From NCBI GenBank assembly GCA_963848205.1, contig CAWKCV010000003.1, positions 310,001 through 374,000 of the forward strand: a stretch of 64,000 nt of DNA, written 5' to 3'. This stretch comes from BOG-908 sp963848205. GTDB taxonomy: Bacteria > Pseudomonadota > Alphaproteobacteria > Acetobacterales > Acetobacteraceae. A model generated the notes under the pieces. That model searched no databases. It was not told the DNA's origin and saw only the letters and a program-made list of their open reading frames with translations. The translations under genes were made by a program, and so were the position numbers. Below, piece after piece: positions 14,363-23,258 of this stretch (position 1 is the first letter of the stretch; each line of letters starts with the position of its first letter).

Positions 14363-16626
14363 GGGACGAGGTCCGCAGCCTGCGTGATCGCCGCGCCGCC
14401 GACGAGGATGGGCGCGGAGACGGAGGGGACGAGGCCGCCGGCGCCGGGCTGGTTGATGAAGAGCATGTAGGTGCCGGGCGGCACGGCGGACTGGTTGGCG
14501 GTGAGGGAGAGGGTGAGCGTGTTGGCGCTGCGTGCGGCGATGGGCAGTTGCACGCTGCGCTGGTCGCCATCGACGTCGTGGGTGATGGCGGTGCGGCGGA
14601 TCAGCACGGCATTCGCGATGCTGGCGGCCTGTTTGGTCGTGATGGTGAAGCTGGTGCCGGGCGCGACGGTCGCGGGTGCGGCGGCGATCACCGGGCGGGC
14701 GGCGAACATGTAAGGCGGGTAGTAGATTTCGAACGACGGGTCGCGGCCGTCCGGCGAGGAGCCGGGGATCTGGAAATTGTAGAGGTAGAGCGAGTTGATC
14801 GGCGCGTGCCCGCCGACGAGCACCGAGCCGTCCTGCTGCAGCAGCGCGGTGTTGTGGTAGGTGCGCGGATGGTTCTGGGTGGCCATCTTCGTCCAGGTCT
14901 GGGTCGCCGGGTCGAACATTTCCGTGGTCAGCACGGGGATGCCCAGAGCGGGGGTGACCACCTCGTCGTCCGACGAGCCGGAGAACAGCATTATCTGGCC
15001 GTTCGGGAGCAGGGCCGGCGTGCCATACCAGCGTGGCTGGTTGAGAGGCGCGGTCATCTGCGAGGTGTAGAGCATCTGGCCGTTTTGCAGGTTCACCGTG
15101 TCGATGCGCGACAGGGTGGTGGCGAGATAGGTGCCGGGGTTGGTGGCGGCGACGGCGGTGAGAATGCCGCCGGCGATGAGGAACTGGGCCTGGCTGTAGT
15201 TGCCGGACGCATCGGGCACCAAGGGCAGCATGAGGTCGAACGTGGAGCCGCGCATGCCGCTGCCGATGGCGGTGTTGATGCGGTCGCTGAGCGATCCGCC
15301 GCCGAGATTGAGCGTGGCGAGCAATTGGGAGATCTGCCCGCCGGGGTCGCTGAGCGTCTGGCCGATGAGGCTATCGACGATCTGGGTGACCGTGAGGGCG
15401 GCGATGGGGTCGGAGGGGCGGATCGCGTCGACGATCTGGCCGGCGCCCGCCGCATTGAGCTGGAGCGGCAGGCCGGCATAGCCGAGATCGGTCCAGCTTT
15501 GCGCCTGCGGATCGTAGGCGGCGATGATGTTCCATAGCGGCTGGTCGATGCTCTGGCCGAACGGGCTGAAGGCCTGACCGCCGCCGCCGTAGAGGACCTG
15601 GCCGTTTGGCAGCAGGTGCATGCGGGCGAAGAGCGGCAGGCTGCGCTGGGCGGCGGCGCCGTTGTCGGTCCAGGTGCCGTCGTAGAGGTGGAAAGTCTCG
15701 GTGTTGACGACGTTCTGGCCCGAGGTGAGCGGGTCGCTCGGATAGACGGGTTTGACGAGTTTGGTGACGCCGCCGAACACTTCCACGTCGCCGTTGCCGA
15801 GCGTGGTGAGCGACGGATACCAGCGCGCGTAGTTCATGCTGCCGGTTTGCGCCCAGCCGTTCTCGTGCTCGTCGAAGATGCGCGAGGCGCGCAGGCCCTG
15901 CAGTTCGGTCAGGCCCAGCGAGAACGGGCTTTGCCCGGCGGTGAGGTTGATGCCGGGTTCGGCGTAATAGTTGGTGCCGCCCACGGCCATGACGCGGCCG
16001 TCGTAGAGGTTGACGAGGTCGGAACAGAACAGCGCGCCGCTGTTCGGGCGGTGCGGATTGCCGCCGGTGTTGAGCAGGCAGCCTGGCAGCAGGCACATCG
16101 CGGGCTCGGCGGCGCCGCCGTCGGGCGGGCCGGGCACGGTCCAGGTGGCGAGCTTCTTGTGGGTATCGAGCGTCATCAGCCGGGACTGGTCGTCGATGAT
16201 GGAGCCGCCGCCCTCGATGAGGATGGAGAACTCGATGTTCTCGGTGCCTTCGAGGTTGTTGTAGAACATGATGCGGCCGTCGGGCAGGTTGGCCAGGCTG
16301 GCGCCGGCGGGCTTGCACTCGATCGCGCCGGTGGTGGGGTCGGAGACGCAATTGCCCGGGGCGAGGTTCTGCTTGAGCGGGTTGGGGATGGGGATGCCGC
16401 CCGTCTGCCCCGCCTGGCCGGCGCGGGTGTAGATGACGGGTTCGACGAAGGTGGGCGCGAAGCCGCCGAGTTGCGCGCAGGAAGCCGGGCTGCACTGGGC
16501 GTTGGCGATGGTGGGCAGCGGGGCGGACGAATGCGCGCCGCGTTTGAGAGGGGGCAGGCCGGACGCGTAGGCGGCGCTGGATGCAGCTACCGACAGCAGT
16601 ACGCAATGTCCGAGCAATCGACGCAT
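14359..16626 (-). CDS. Secreted copper radical oxidase (galactose/glyoxal oxidase family, AA5-like)
   Basis: The 755-residue product has a signal peptide (about residues 1-21), kelch-like beta-propeller repeats ending in DGR..GG and a C-terminal DUF1929 early-set domain. All five copper-site residues of galactose/glyoxal oxidase have candidates: Cys in LFCSDLVNLYDGR, the radical-forming Tyr in ARWYPSLT, Tyr-His in PRTYHNTALL and His in AITHDVDGDQRSV. The Cys-Tyr thioether cofactor could therefore form. The enzyme would oxidise alcohols or aldehydes in the periplasm or outside the cell and release hydrogen peroxide. It is the first gene of a two-gene unit with the unknown secreted protein. Loss of activity in vivo cannot be excluded from sequence. 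Confidence 0.85.
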   Translation of the reverse strand: MRRLLGHCVLLSVAASSAAYASGLPPLKRGAHSSAPLPTIANAQCSPASCAQLGGFAPTFVEPVIYTRAGQAGQTGGIPIPNPLKQNLAPGNCVSDPTTGAIECKPAGASLANLPDGRIMFYNNLEGTENIEFSILIEGGGSIIDDQSRLMTLDTHKKLATWTVPGPPDGGAAEPAMCLLPGCLLNTGGNPHRPNSGALFCSDLVNLYDGRVMAVGGTNYYAEPGINLTAGQSPFSLGLTELQGLRASRIFDEHENGWAQTGSMNYARWYPSLTTLGNGDVEVFGGVTKLVKPVYPSDPLTSGQNVVNTETFHLYDGTWTDNGAAAQRSLPLFARMHLLPNGQVLYGGGGQAFSPFGQSIDQPLWNIIAAYDPQAQSWTDLGYAGLPLQLNAAGAGQIVDAIRPSDPIAALTVTQIVDSLIGQTLSDPGGQISQLLATLNLGGGSLSDRINTAIGSGMRGSTFDLMLPLVPDASGNYSQAQFLIAGGILTAVAATNPGTYLATTLSRIDTVNLQNGQMLYTSQMTAPLNQPRWYGTPALLPNGQIMLFSGSSDDEVVTPALGIPVLTTEMFDPATQTWTKMATQNHPRTYHNTALLQQDGSVLVGGHAPINSLYLYNFQIPGSSPDGRDPSFEIYYPPYMFAARPVIAAAPATVAPGTSFTITTKQAASIANAVLIRRTAITHDVDGDQRSVQLPIAARSANTLTLSLTANQSAVPPGTYMLFINQPGAGGLVPSVSAPILVGGAAITQAADLVP

Positions 16627-16831
16627 GTTCGTCTCCTCATGCCGACTATTTTTAGCCTTGCGAGGGAGTTACGCAGGCGTCATTCGCCTGGATGCACGCT
16701 TCCGGACAAGAAATGGCGAGCCTTGCTCGGCATGGTTGAGGCTGAGACGTCGGGCAGGCAAGCAGTCTTGGGGTAGGCTGACGACGCGCCATCTAGGTGT
16801 TGGGTGAGCTTTGGTGGTGAGAGAAGTGCAC

Positions 16832-17911
16832 ATGTCCCGTCGAACGGCGATTGTCTCGACCGCCTATGCCGCGGCTTCCGCCTGGCTGGAGCCGGCACGC
16901 GCCTGGGCGATGCCGCCTCGGCCAGCGGAGGCCCCAGCGTTTCCGGCGCCAGACCGGGTGTTCCGCATGCGCGACGGATACGAATTGCCGGCCCGGGTGT
17001 GGCCGGCGGCTGCGGGTGCGCCGGACCAAGGTGTGATCCTGGCGCTGCACGGGTTCACCGATAGCCGGGACGCCTGGGAGTATCCGGCGCCGGGCTTTGC
17101 CGCGGCCGGTTTTACCGTGGTGGCACCCGACCAGCGTGGCTTCGGCGCGACAGCGGGCCGCGGCACATGGGCGGGGCAGGAGGCAATGATCGGCGATGCG
17201 GCCGAGCTCGCCGGGCGATTGCGGACGGAGCAGCCCGGCCGGAGACTGGTGCTGATGGGCGAAAGCATGGGAGGCGCGGTGACCATGTGCCTTGCCGCCC
17301 GCGCACCAGCCTCAGCCGACGCGTATGTGGTGTTTTCCCCTGCCGTTTGGGGGCGGGCGGAGATGGGGCCGGCGCTGCGCGTGGCGCTGTGGACCGCGGT
17401 GGGGCTGGCGCCGGGCTGGCGGCTGACGGGCGGCGAGATACCGCTCGAGATTGCGGCGACCGACAATCGCGAGGCGCTGCTGCGGCTGGCACACGATCCG
17501 CTGACGCTGCATGCGACGACGGTGGCGATGTTGCGCGGGCTGGTCGATCTGATGGACAGCGCGCAGCAGGCCGCTTCGCGGCTGCCGGCCAGCACGCTGG
17601 TGCTGAACGGGCGGCGCGACCAGGTGATTCCGCAGGCGGCGATTGCGGCGGCCTGGGCCAAGCTGCCGAAGAACGTGCGCCGGGGGTTCTATTTGGCGGG
17701 GTTCCATCTGCTGCTGCGCGATACCGGGCGGGCGCTCGTGCAGGCCGATGTGTTGGCCTGGTTGGGCGATACGCAGGTTTGGCTGCCGTCGGGGGCCGAT
17801 ATCAATGCGGCGGCCTGGCTGGCGGATCATGCTTGGGAGGCGGATGTCTCCGTCGCTGCACCTGCTTCGGTGCTCGATGGAACGGTTTCTCGGAGTGCCT
17901 GGCCGTATTGA
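16832..17911 (+). CDS. Alpha/beta hydrolase (monoacylglycerol-lipase-like)
   Basis: The 359-residue product has an alpha/beta-hydrolase core: oxyanion segment LALHGFTDSRDAWEYPAPGF (about residues 71-90), nucleophile elbow LMGESMGGAVTM (Ser near 149), acid in LVLNGRRDQVIP and catalytic His in LAGFHLLLRD. An N-terminal Ala-rich segment (residues 9-30) may be an export signal. The pattern matches lysophospholipase/monoacylglycerol lipase proteins; the natural ester is unknown. A weak purine-rich stretch (GAGAGAAG) precedes ATG 16832. It is followed by an AT-rich palindrome and tRNA-Arg. Confidence 0.82.
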   Translation: MSRRTAIVSTAYAAASAWLEPARAWAMPPRPAEAPAFPAPDRVFRMRDGYELPARVWPAAAGAPDQGVILALHGFTDSRDAWEYPAPGFAAAGFTVVAPDQRGFGATAGRGTWAGQEAMIGDAAELAGRLRTEQPGRRLVLMGESMGGAVTMCLAARAPASADAYVVFSPAVWGRAEMGPALRVALWTAVGLAPGWRLTGGEIPLEIAATDNREALLRLAHDPLTLHATTVAMLRGLVDLMDSAQQAASRLPASTLVLNGRRDQVIPQAAIAAAWAKLPKNVRRGFYLAGFHLLLRDTGRALVQADVLAWLGDTQVWLPSGADINAAAWLADHAWEADVSVAAPASVLDGTVSRSAWPY

Positions 17912-17920
17912 AGGCAAGGC

Positions 17921-17965
17921 AAGCGGTTCGTTTTTGCAAAAAAGCACCAAAAAACTTTTGCTTCT
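17921..17965 (+). repeat. AT-rich intergenic palindrome, copy 6
   Basis: GGCAAGCGGTTCG, then a T run, CAAAAAAGCACCAAAAAAC and TTTTGCTTCTGG follow the hydrolase stop codon by about ten bases. The palindrome is imperfect. Confidence 0.65.
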
Positions 17966-18014
17966 GGCGTGTGCCCTTGGCGGCGCGGCGGGTTAACGCT
18001 AGGTCTCGTGTGCG

Positions 18015-18091
<77 letters not shown>

Positions 18092-18106
18092 ACAGGGATC
18101 CTCAGC

Positions 18107-18799
18107 ATGGCCGGAAACACGATTTTGCTCGCGTCGGCCTGCTCGTTCGTGGGGTCGCATTTCGCGTTGTCGCATCCGTTGCGGGCGCCGCTGATCAAGG
18201 CGGCCGGCGAGCGCGGGTTCATGCTGGTGTATTCGCTGGCGGCGTTCGCGACGCTGGGGCTTACCGTGTGGGCGTATCAGCAATTGCCGATCACGCAGCA
18301 GCTTTGGCGGGTGGGCGGCGTGTTGTGGGCGATCTCCACGGTGGCGATGCTGCTGGCGTCCGTGCTGCTGCTGGGCTCGGTGGTGCGTAACCCTGCGTTG
18401 CCGGGAGCGGCCTCGACGGCGGCGACTGCGAAGGCGAGCGGCGTATTCGGCATCACGCGGCACCCGATGATGTGGGCGTTTGCGATCTGGGGTGTTTCGC
18501 ACATCCTGATCTACCCGATCGGCAAGAACATCATCCTGACCGGTGCGATCATCGTGCTGGCGCTGGTGGGCGCGGCGTTGCAGGACCGCAAGAAGGCGTC
18601 GCTCGACCCGGCCGGCTGGACGGCGTGGGAGCGCCGGACGAGTTACTGGCCCTTTGTCGCGATCGCGCAGGGTCGCGCAAAACTGAGCGGGCTAGGCGGG
18701 CATGCCCTGGGCGGCGGCACGGTAGTCTGGCTGGTCGCCACGTGGGCCCACATTCCCATCGCCGGCTGGCGCGCCGGTATATGGCGCTGGATTACCTAA
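18107..18799 (+). CDS. NnrU family membrane protein
   Basis: The 230-residue product is an integral membrane protein with about six hydrophobic segments. Family landmarks are FVGSHFALSHPLRAPLI (residues about 14-30), GVFGITRHPMMWAFAIWG (about 117-134) and a C-terminal DRKKASLDPAGWTAWERRTS. NnrU proteins were named for a nitrite/nitric-oxide reduction cluster and are homologous to the plant zeta-carotene isomerase Z-ISO. A carotenoid isomerase role is therefore conceivable, although the gene is outside the photosynthesis cluster and no denitrification genes are nearby. It starts 16 bases after tRNA-Arg. Confidence 0.82.
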   Translation: MAGNTILLASACSFVGSHFALSHPLRAPLIKAAGERGFMLVYSLAAFATLGLTVWAYQQLPITQQLWRVGGVLWAISTVAMLLASVLLLGSVVRNPALPGAASTAATAKASGVFGITRHPMMWAFAIWGVSHILIYPIGKNIILTGAIIVLALVGAALQDRKKASLDPAGWTAWERRTSYWPFVAIAQGRAKLSGLGGHALGGGTVVWLVATWAHIPIAGWRAGIWRWIT

Positions 18800-18804
18800 A
18801 AAAA

Positions 18805-18875
18805 AACTCCGCCATCGCGAGCACGCGACAGCGGAGCAGAAGTTTTTTGGTCCTTTTTTCAAAAAAGGACTTTTT
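18805..18875 (-). repeat. AT-rich intergenic palindrome, copy 7, with GC hairpin
   Basis: The core at about 18850-18870 (GGTCC, T run, A run, GGACT) lies next to the stop codon of the leftward BNR-repeat gene. The distal part, CTCCGCCATCGCG and CGCGACAGCGGAG at 18810-18837, forms its own GC-rich hairpin. Confidence 0.75.
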
Positions 18876-18877
18876 CG

Positions 18878-21319
18878 TTACCTGACCTGCAAAGTCCAAA
18901 TCCCGCGCCCATACGTCGCCGCACGCAACGTGGTGCCGTTCGGTGACAGCTCGATGCTGCTGACCTGCACGACGGGCAGCCCGGCGCCGATCTGTGCCCA
19001 GTTCGCGCCACCGTCGTGGGTTGCGTAAACGCCGATCCAGGTTGCGGCATAGAGCGTTTTGCCGGTCGCATCGGTATTGTCGGCGACCACCTGGTTGACC
19101 GGCACGTCCGGCAGGCCGTTCGATGCGGCCTTCCAGGTCGTGCCGTAATCGGCCGTCGTCAGCACGCGTACGGCACCGGCGGTCGGTGCTTGCGAGCTGA
19201 AGTAGATCGTATCGGCGTTCGTCCAGGCGGCCGAGGAATTGAAGCTGGCGTAGCCGAGGCCGAGGTTGTTGAGCGAGACGTAGTGGAAGTTCTTGTTGGT
19301 GCGGAAGCCGTCCGTTGTGATGACGGCGTGGCCGCTGGTGCCGCCGACCGCGATCTTGCCGAGGGTTGTCGGGCTTAGCCCGATTTCGTCCCAGCTCAGG
19401 CGGAAGATGTATTGCGGGTTGTTGCTCGAGTTGGTGAACCGGACGGCCTGGCTCCAGTTCTGCCCGCCATCTTCGGTTTTGTAGAAGGTCGAGCCGGTGA
19501 GCGTGTAGAAACGCTTTCCGCTCGGGTCGGCGACGGCGGTCGGGGTGGCGATCGGGGTGAAGAACGGGAAGTAGTCGGGGTCGGTCAGGTCGAGCCCGTT
19601 CTGCGCGTAGTAGAAGTTGTTGTTGATGTTGGTGAACGACCCGAGATGCGGGATGCTGCCCTTGATGCCGTAGATGTTGAGATAGTAGCCGGAGACGAGT
19701 GCCACGGCATTGTTGGCCTGGCTGCCACCCACGCCTTCGCCGTCGCCGCCGAAGATCTGGTTCCATGAGCCGGTTTCGCGGAAGCGCGCCCGGACGCCGT
19801 TATCCTGCAATCCGGTGAACATGACGTTGTTCTTCGAGGATGCGACGGTTTCGGTCAGTAGCGATGCCAGCCCTTGATTGTGCGAATTGTCGAAACTCGC
19901 GCCGCCATCGCTGGACAGGAACAGCCCGCCATCGGTGCCGAAGGCCACTGTCGTCTTGCCGCCGACGGTAATGACGGCATTTGTGTGGTGGTCGGCGTGC
20001 ACATACGGCACGTTCGTATTTGAGCCGTCGCTGCAGGCGCCGGGCAGCCAGGTGCCGACGACCTTGAAGCTCGCGCCGCCGTCGGTTGTTTTGCCGAGCG
20101 AGAGATTGCCGCCGAGATAGGCGGTGTTGCGTGTGGCGTCCGACGGATCGACCAGCAGGGACTGGTTGTAATAGGCCTGGCCGTTGAGGAAGTCGGTATT
20201 GGGCTGGTAGCAGTTCGGGTTGATGGGGGCCTTCGACGCGCCCAGCCCGAGGCGGGTCCAGTTCTGGCCGCCGTCGACCGAACGCAGCATGTCGAACTGG
20301 TCGTAGCCGGTGTCGTCCGAGGCGATTGCATACACGCTGGCATCGCCGGGTGCGCCGACCGCGGCGGTCACGCGGCCGGCGCCGACGAAGCTGGTGGTGT
20401 CGGCGATCGGCGTCCAGGTGGCACCCTTGTCGGTCGATATCGCAAGGCTTGCCGCGGCATGGGCGACGGTGGCCAGCCCCGGCTGCACGAAGGTTGCCAG
20501 CCAGCCGGCGCTGGTGCGCTTGATGCTCCAGGATTCCAGTCCGGCGAGCGGGCCGCTGCCGGTGACCAGGGTGTAGGTGGCGCCGGCGTCCGTGGAGCGG
20601 AAGATGCCGACGTCGGTGGCAGAGAGCACGATGTCGGTCGTGGCCGAGGTATCGACGGCGACGTCACGCACCTGCGTGGCGCCGGTAAGGTTGGCGATGG
20701 TGGGGAACGTCAGCCCGCCGTCGTTGCTGGCGAGCATGTAGCCGCCGAGCGCCGGCGTGGTCTCGAACGGGTCGCCCGAGCCGAAATACACTGTTTCGAA
20801 CCGGCGGCCGATGGCGGCCGCACCGCCCGTATCGACCACGCCGTCCGATAGCGCAGTCCAGTAGGAACCCGGCTTGGACAGCGTATTCGTGCGCCACAGG
20901 CCGCCACCTGCCGTCAGGACGTAGGCCTGGTCGGGATTGGCGGGGTTGGGCACGATGGAGCGGAGACGGCCGCTGTCGACCACGTTCTGGGTGACGCCGT
21001 TGACGGTGTACATGTCGGTCCGCGGGCCGGCGCTTACCCAGGCGGGGGCACCGGAATGCGGGGCACCGGCCACCAGATTGGGGTAGAGATGCTGCTGGCG
21101 CACGACTTCGGCGCGGAAATGTTCCTTGGATGCTTCGTTGATGTAGTGCGGCAATAGCTGCCCGTAGGCGGCGAAACGGTCCGACGGATCGATATCGCCG
21201 GGCCCATCGGATGGCGGGAATACCCGCGGGCCTGGCGGCGGCGGCGGCGGTTCGGCCAGTTGCGCCAGGCATGGTGTTGCGACCAGAAGTGCTGCACCCA
21301 GCATCAGGTATTTTCTCAT
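18878..21319 (-). CDS. Secreted Asp-box (BNR) repeat beta-propeller protein
   Basis: The 813-residue product has a signal peptide (MRKYLMLGAALLVATPCLAQ), a Pro-rich linker (LAEPPPPPPGPRVFPP) and then many Asp-box repeats of the type S-x-D-x-G-x-x-W: STDKGATWTPI, SVDGGQNWTRL, SSDGGASF, THDGGANW. The fold should be one or two sialidase/VPS10-like propellers, as in exported glycosidases and xyloglucanase-like proteins. No catalytic arrangement is recognisable, so binding rather than hydrolysis is possible. GGGAGAG precedes ATG 21319; the open frame reaches further upstream without support. The 276-base gap to the HiPIP gene (21320-21595) shows no gene. Confidence 0.8.
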   Translation of the reverse strand: MRKYLMLGAALLVATPCLAQLAEPPPPPPGPRVFPPSDGPGDIDPSDRFAAYGQLLPHYINEASKEHFRAEVVRQQHLYPNLVAGAPHSGAPAWVSAGPRTDMYTVNGVTQNVVDSGRLRSIVPNPANPDQAYVLTAGGGLWRTNTLSKPGSYWTALSDGVVDTGGAAAIGRRFETVYFGSGDPFETTPALGGYMLASNDGGLTFPTIANLTGATQVRDVAVDTSATTDIVLSATDVGIFRSTDAGATYTLVTGSGPLAGLESWSIKRTSAGWLATFVQPGLATVAHAAASLAISTDKGATWTPIADTTSFVGAGRVTAAVGAPGDASVYAIASDDTGYDQFDMLRSVDGGQNWTRLGLGASKAPINPNCYQPNTDFLNGQAYYNQSLLVDPSDATRNTAYLGGNLSLGKTTDGGASFKVVGTWLPGACSDGSNTNVPYVHADHHTNAVITVGGKTTVAFGTDGGLFLSSDGGASFDNSHNQGLASLLTETVASSKNNVMFTGLQDNGVRARFRETGSWNQIFGGDGEGVGGSQANNAVALVSGYYLNIYGIKGSIPHLGSFTNINNNFYYAQNGLDLTDPDYFPFFTPIATPTAVADPSGKRFYTLTGSTFYKTEDGGQNWSQAVRFTNSSNNPQYIFRLSWDEIGLSPTTLGKIAVGGTSGHAVITTDGFRTNKNFHYVSLNNLGLGYASFNSSAAWTNADTIYFSSQAPTAGAVRVLTTADYGTTWKAASNGLPDVPVNQVVADNTDATGKTLYAATWIGVYATHDGGANWAQIGAGLPVVQVSSIELSPNGTTLRAATYGRGIWTLQVR

Positions 21320-21595
21320 ACGCCGTACTCTCCCGAAGATTGAGAGAAGATTACATGCGTCTTGCCAGAAGGCAACGTTTGCGGGCGTGTGCAGGCGTTC
21401 GTTGCGACCGGTAGCGCCGTGCGCATGAGACGCTCTGCCCGAGCGCGGACGCCGAGTTGGGTAGGCGGCCTTGACGCCGGGCCACACTGCCCACTTAAAC
21501 GTCCGAAACGCGTGCGGGGCGCTGCGCGTTGACCTGCGTGGCAAGGCCATTCCGGTTTTCTGCATACGAGCGCCTTGGCCTAGGGAGACAACACG

Positions 21596-21859
21596 ATGCG
21601 TGATGTAAATGCTTCTCGACGGGCCGCTCTGCGGGCCGGATTGGTGATCTTGGCGGGTGGGGTTCTGGCGACGGCGGCGCGGGCGGACGATGATTCCGAC
21701 AAGGTCGAACAGAGCACGGTGCAATATCAGCCCACACCGAACGCGGGCGCGAAATGCAGCGCGTGCGCGAATTTCGTGGCACCGAATGCCTGCAAGGTCG
21801 TGCTCGGTGTGGTCAGCCCGGAAGGCTGGTGTTCGGCGTTCGCGGCAAAGGGTTCGTGA
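21596..21859 (+). CDS. hip: High-potential iron-sulfur protein (HiPIP)
   Basis: The 87-residue precursor carries a Tat signal (SRRAALRAG, residues 7-15) ending in ATAARA, which leaves a 57-residue mature protein. Four cysteines bind the 4Fe-4S cluster in a C-x2-C-x8-C-x12-C pattern (KCSACANFVAPNAC and SPEGWCSAF). The Tyr in TVQYQP corresponds to the conserved cluster-packing Tyr. HiPIPs shuttle electrons in the periplasm from the cytochrome bc1 complex to the tetrahaem cytochrome of the reaction centre. Its position, converging on pufC with a shared terminator, supports that role. AGGGAGA precedes the ATG. The very small size resembles HiPIPs reported from Rhodopila, but I recall this and did not check it. 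Confidence 0.93.
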   Translation: MRDVNASRRAALRAGLVILAGGVLATAARADDDSDKVEQSTVQYQPTPNAGAKCSACANFVAPNACKVVLGVVSPEGWCSAFAAKGS

Positions 21860-21945
21860 GCACCGCCCTGCCGCGCGGCAGGGGAGCGGTGTAGATAAGC
21901 CAGACGAAAGCAGGCGACCAGATCGCCGGCATCTGATCATAGAAA

Positions 21946-21981
21946 ACGGGGGACGATCATCGATCGTCCCCCGTTTTTTTT
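21946..21981 (+). terminator. Bidirectional intrinsic terminator between hip and pufC
   Basis: A perfect 13-base-pair stem (21946-21958 with 21962-21974) with a three-base loop is followed on the plus strand by eight T residues. On the minus strand the other side gives four T residues. It can end hip transcripts and those of the puf operon. Confidence 0.9.
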
Positions 21982-22028
21982 GTCCGTGTCGCCGCTTTTG
22001 CGTGGGCGACTTCTCGGTTGCGGCAGAG

Positions 22029-23258
22029 TTACAGCGGCGTGTTCTGAGGAGCAGGTGGCGCGTCGGCCGGTGCCGGCGCGCTTGGTGCGGGCGTGGCGGG
22101 CGGAGACGCTGGCGGGACTGTGGCGGCAGCAGGTGGGCTGGCCGGCGCCGGGTTGGACGCGAGGACTTCCGTGCTGCTTGCCAGTTCCGGAAACTTGCTC
22201 AGCATGCTTACGCCGTAGAGCGGCTTGAACACGCCCTGGTGGCAGGTCGTGCAGTTGATCTTCGGGCTGTCTCCGAGCGCGCCCTTGCGGTAGCTCGGGA
22301 ACACGTTCTGCAGCGGGTCGAGATAGACGTTGTTGAGCTCACGCGCCATGCGGATGCCGTACCAGGCGGTCACACGTTGCGGCGAACTCGTCGACCAGTC
22401 ACCGAAGGATCGGGTGTTGTGGCAGTAGGTGCAGTTCACGCCGAGCGATTGGCTGAAATGGATCATCAGCGCGTAGGTGCCTTCCGCCATCTTGATCGAT
22501 GACAGATTTTCGGTAGGCAGCGCGGTTTCGCCCTGCACGCGGATGCTGACGGCCTGTTCCAGATACGGCGTGAACGGGTCGTAAGGGAGCGAGCTGAGGT
22601 TGATCGCCTTGGTCGGGTGCGCCATCCCGGTCTGGGTTTCGGCGACGCCGGTCGCGGCTTCGGGGCCTGGATTGTTGAACCAGATGTTCTTCGGCACCGG
22701 ATTGCCGCCGTGGCAGGTGTAGCAGGTGACGCCCACATTCTGCACGTGGCTTTGCCAGTTGCCGTTGATGTTCTGCGTCATCTGGATCATGCGCCGGGCG
22801 ACGACCTTGGTGTAGAGCCCGTCCCACGACATGTTCGCCAAATTGTGGCAGTAGGCGCAGCCCTGCTTGGGCGCGACCCAGCGGGTGATGCTGACCATCA
22901 GCCGGCTGAACTGCGCGGTGCTGATGTTCTTCAGCACCTGCACGTTCTTGTAGGCCACGCCGGCGCGCGGCCCGTTCGGGTTCGCGGGCGGCAGGCTGCC
23001 CGGGATTTTAAGCTGGGCTGCCGCGGCGGCGTAGGTGCGAGGGTTGTAGATCTGGTCCATGGCAGTGCCGCGGAAGCCGCGCTGCACCGCCTGGATCGGC
23101 GGACGCTCCATGCTGAGAACGATGGTGACGCCGAACAGGGTTGCGGTGGCGGCGCCGATCAGTCCGGCCGCAAAGAGAATGCCTTTGCCGATGCCGACCT
23201 TGTCGGAGACCATCCTGGCGTCGTCACCGCCCTCTTTTTCAATGTTGTTGTCGCTCAC
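22029..23258 (-). CDS. pufC: Photosynthetic reaction-centre tetrahaem cytochrome c subunit
   Basis: The 409-residue protein re-reduces the photo-oxidised special pair from the periplasmic side. Four haem c motifs are present in order: CAYCH (about residue 134), CYTCH (about 179), CTYCH and CTTCH, with candidate axial Met residues in the preceding helices. The N-terminus has one membrane segment (about residues 26-49) and no lipobox Cys, so it is probably held by an uncleaved anchor. The last 45 or so residues are low-complexity Pro/Ala (PASPPAAATVPPASPPATPA), which is unusual. The start GTG overlaps the pufM stop (GTGA). It is the last gene of the superoperon, before the bidirectional terminator. 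Confidence 0.95.
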   Translation of the reverse strand: MSDNNIEKEGGDDARMVSDKVGIGKGILFAAGLIGAATATLFGVTIVLSMERPPIQAVQRGFRGTAMDQIYNPRTYAAAAAQLKIPGSLPPANPNGPRAGVAYKNVQVLKNISTAQFSRLMVSITRWVAPKQGCAYCHNLANMSWDGLYTKVVARRMIQMTQNINGNWQSHVQNVGVTCYTCHGGNPVPKNIWFNNPGPEAATGVAETQTGMAHPTKAINLSSLPYDPFTPYLEQAVSIRVQGETALPTENLSSIKMAEGTYALMIHFSQSLGVNCTYCHNTRSFGDWSTSSPQRVTAWYGIRMARELNNVYLDPLQNVFPSYRKGALGDSPKINCTTCHQGVFKPLYGVSMLSKFPELASSTEVLASNPAPASPPAAATVPPASPPATPAPSAPAPADAPPAPQNTPL

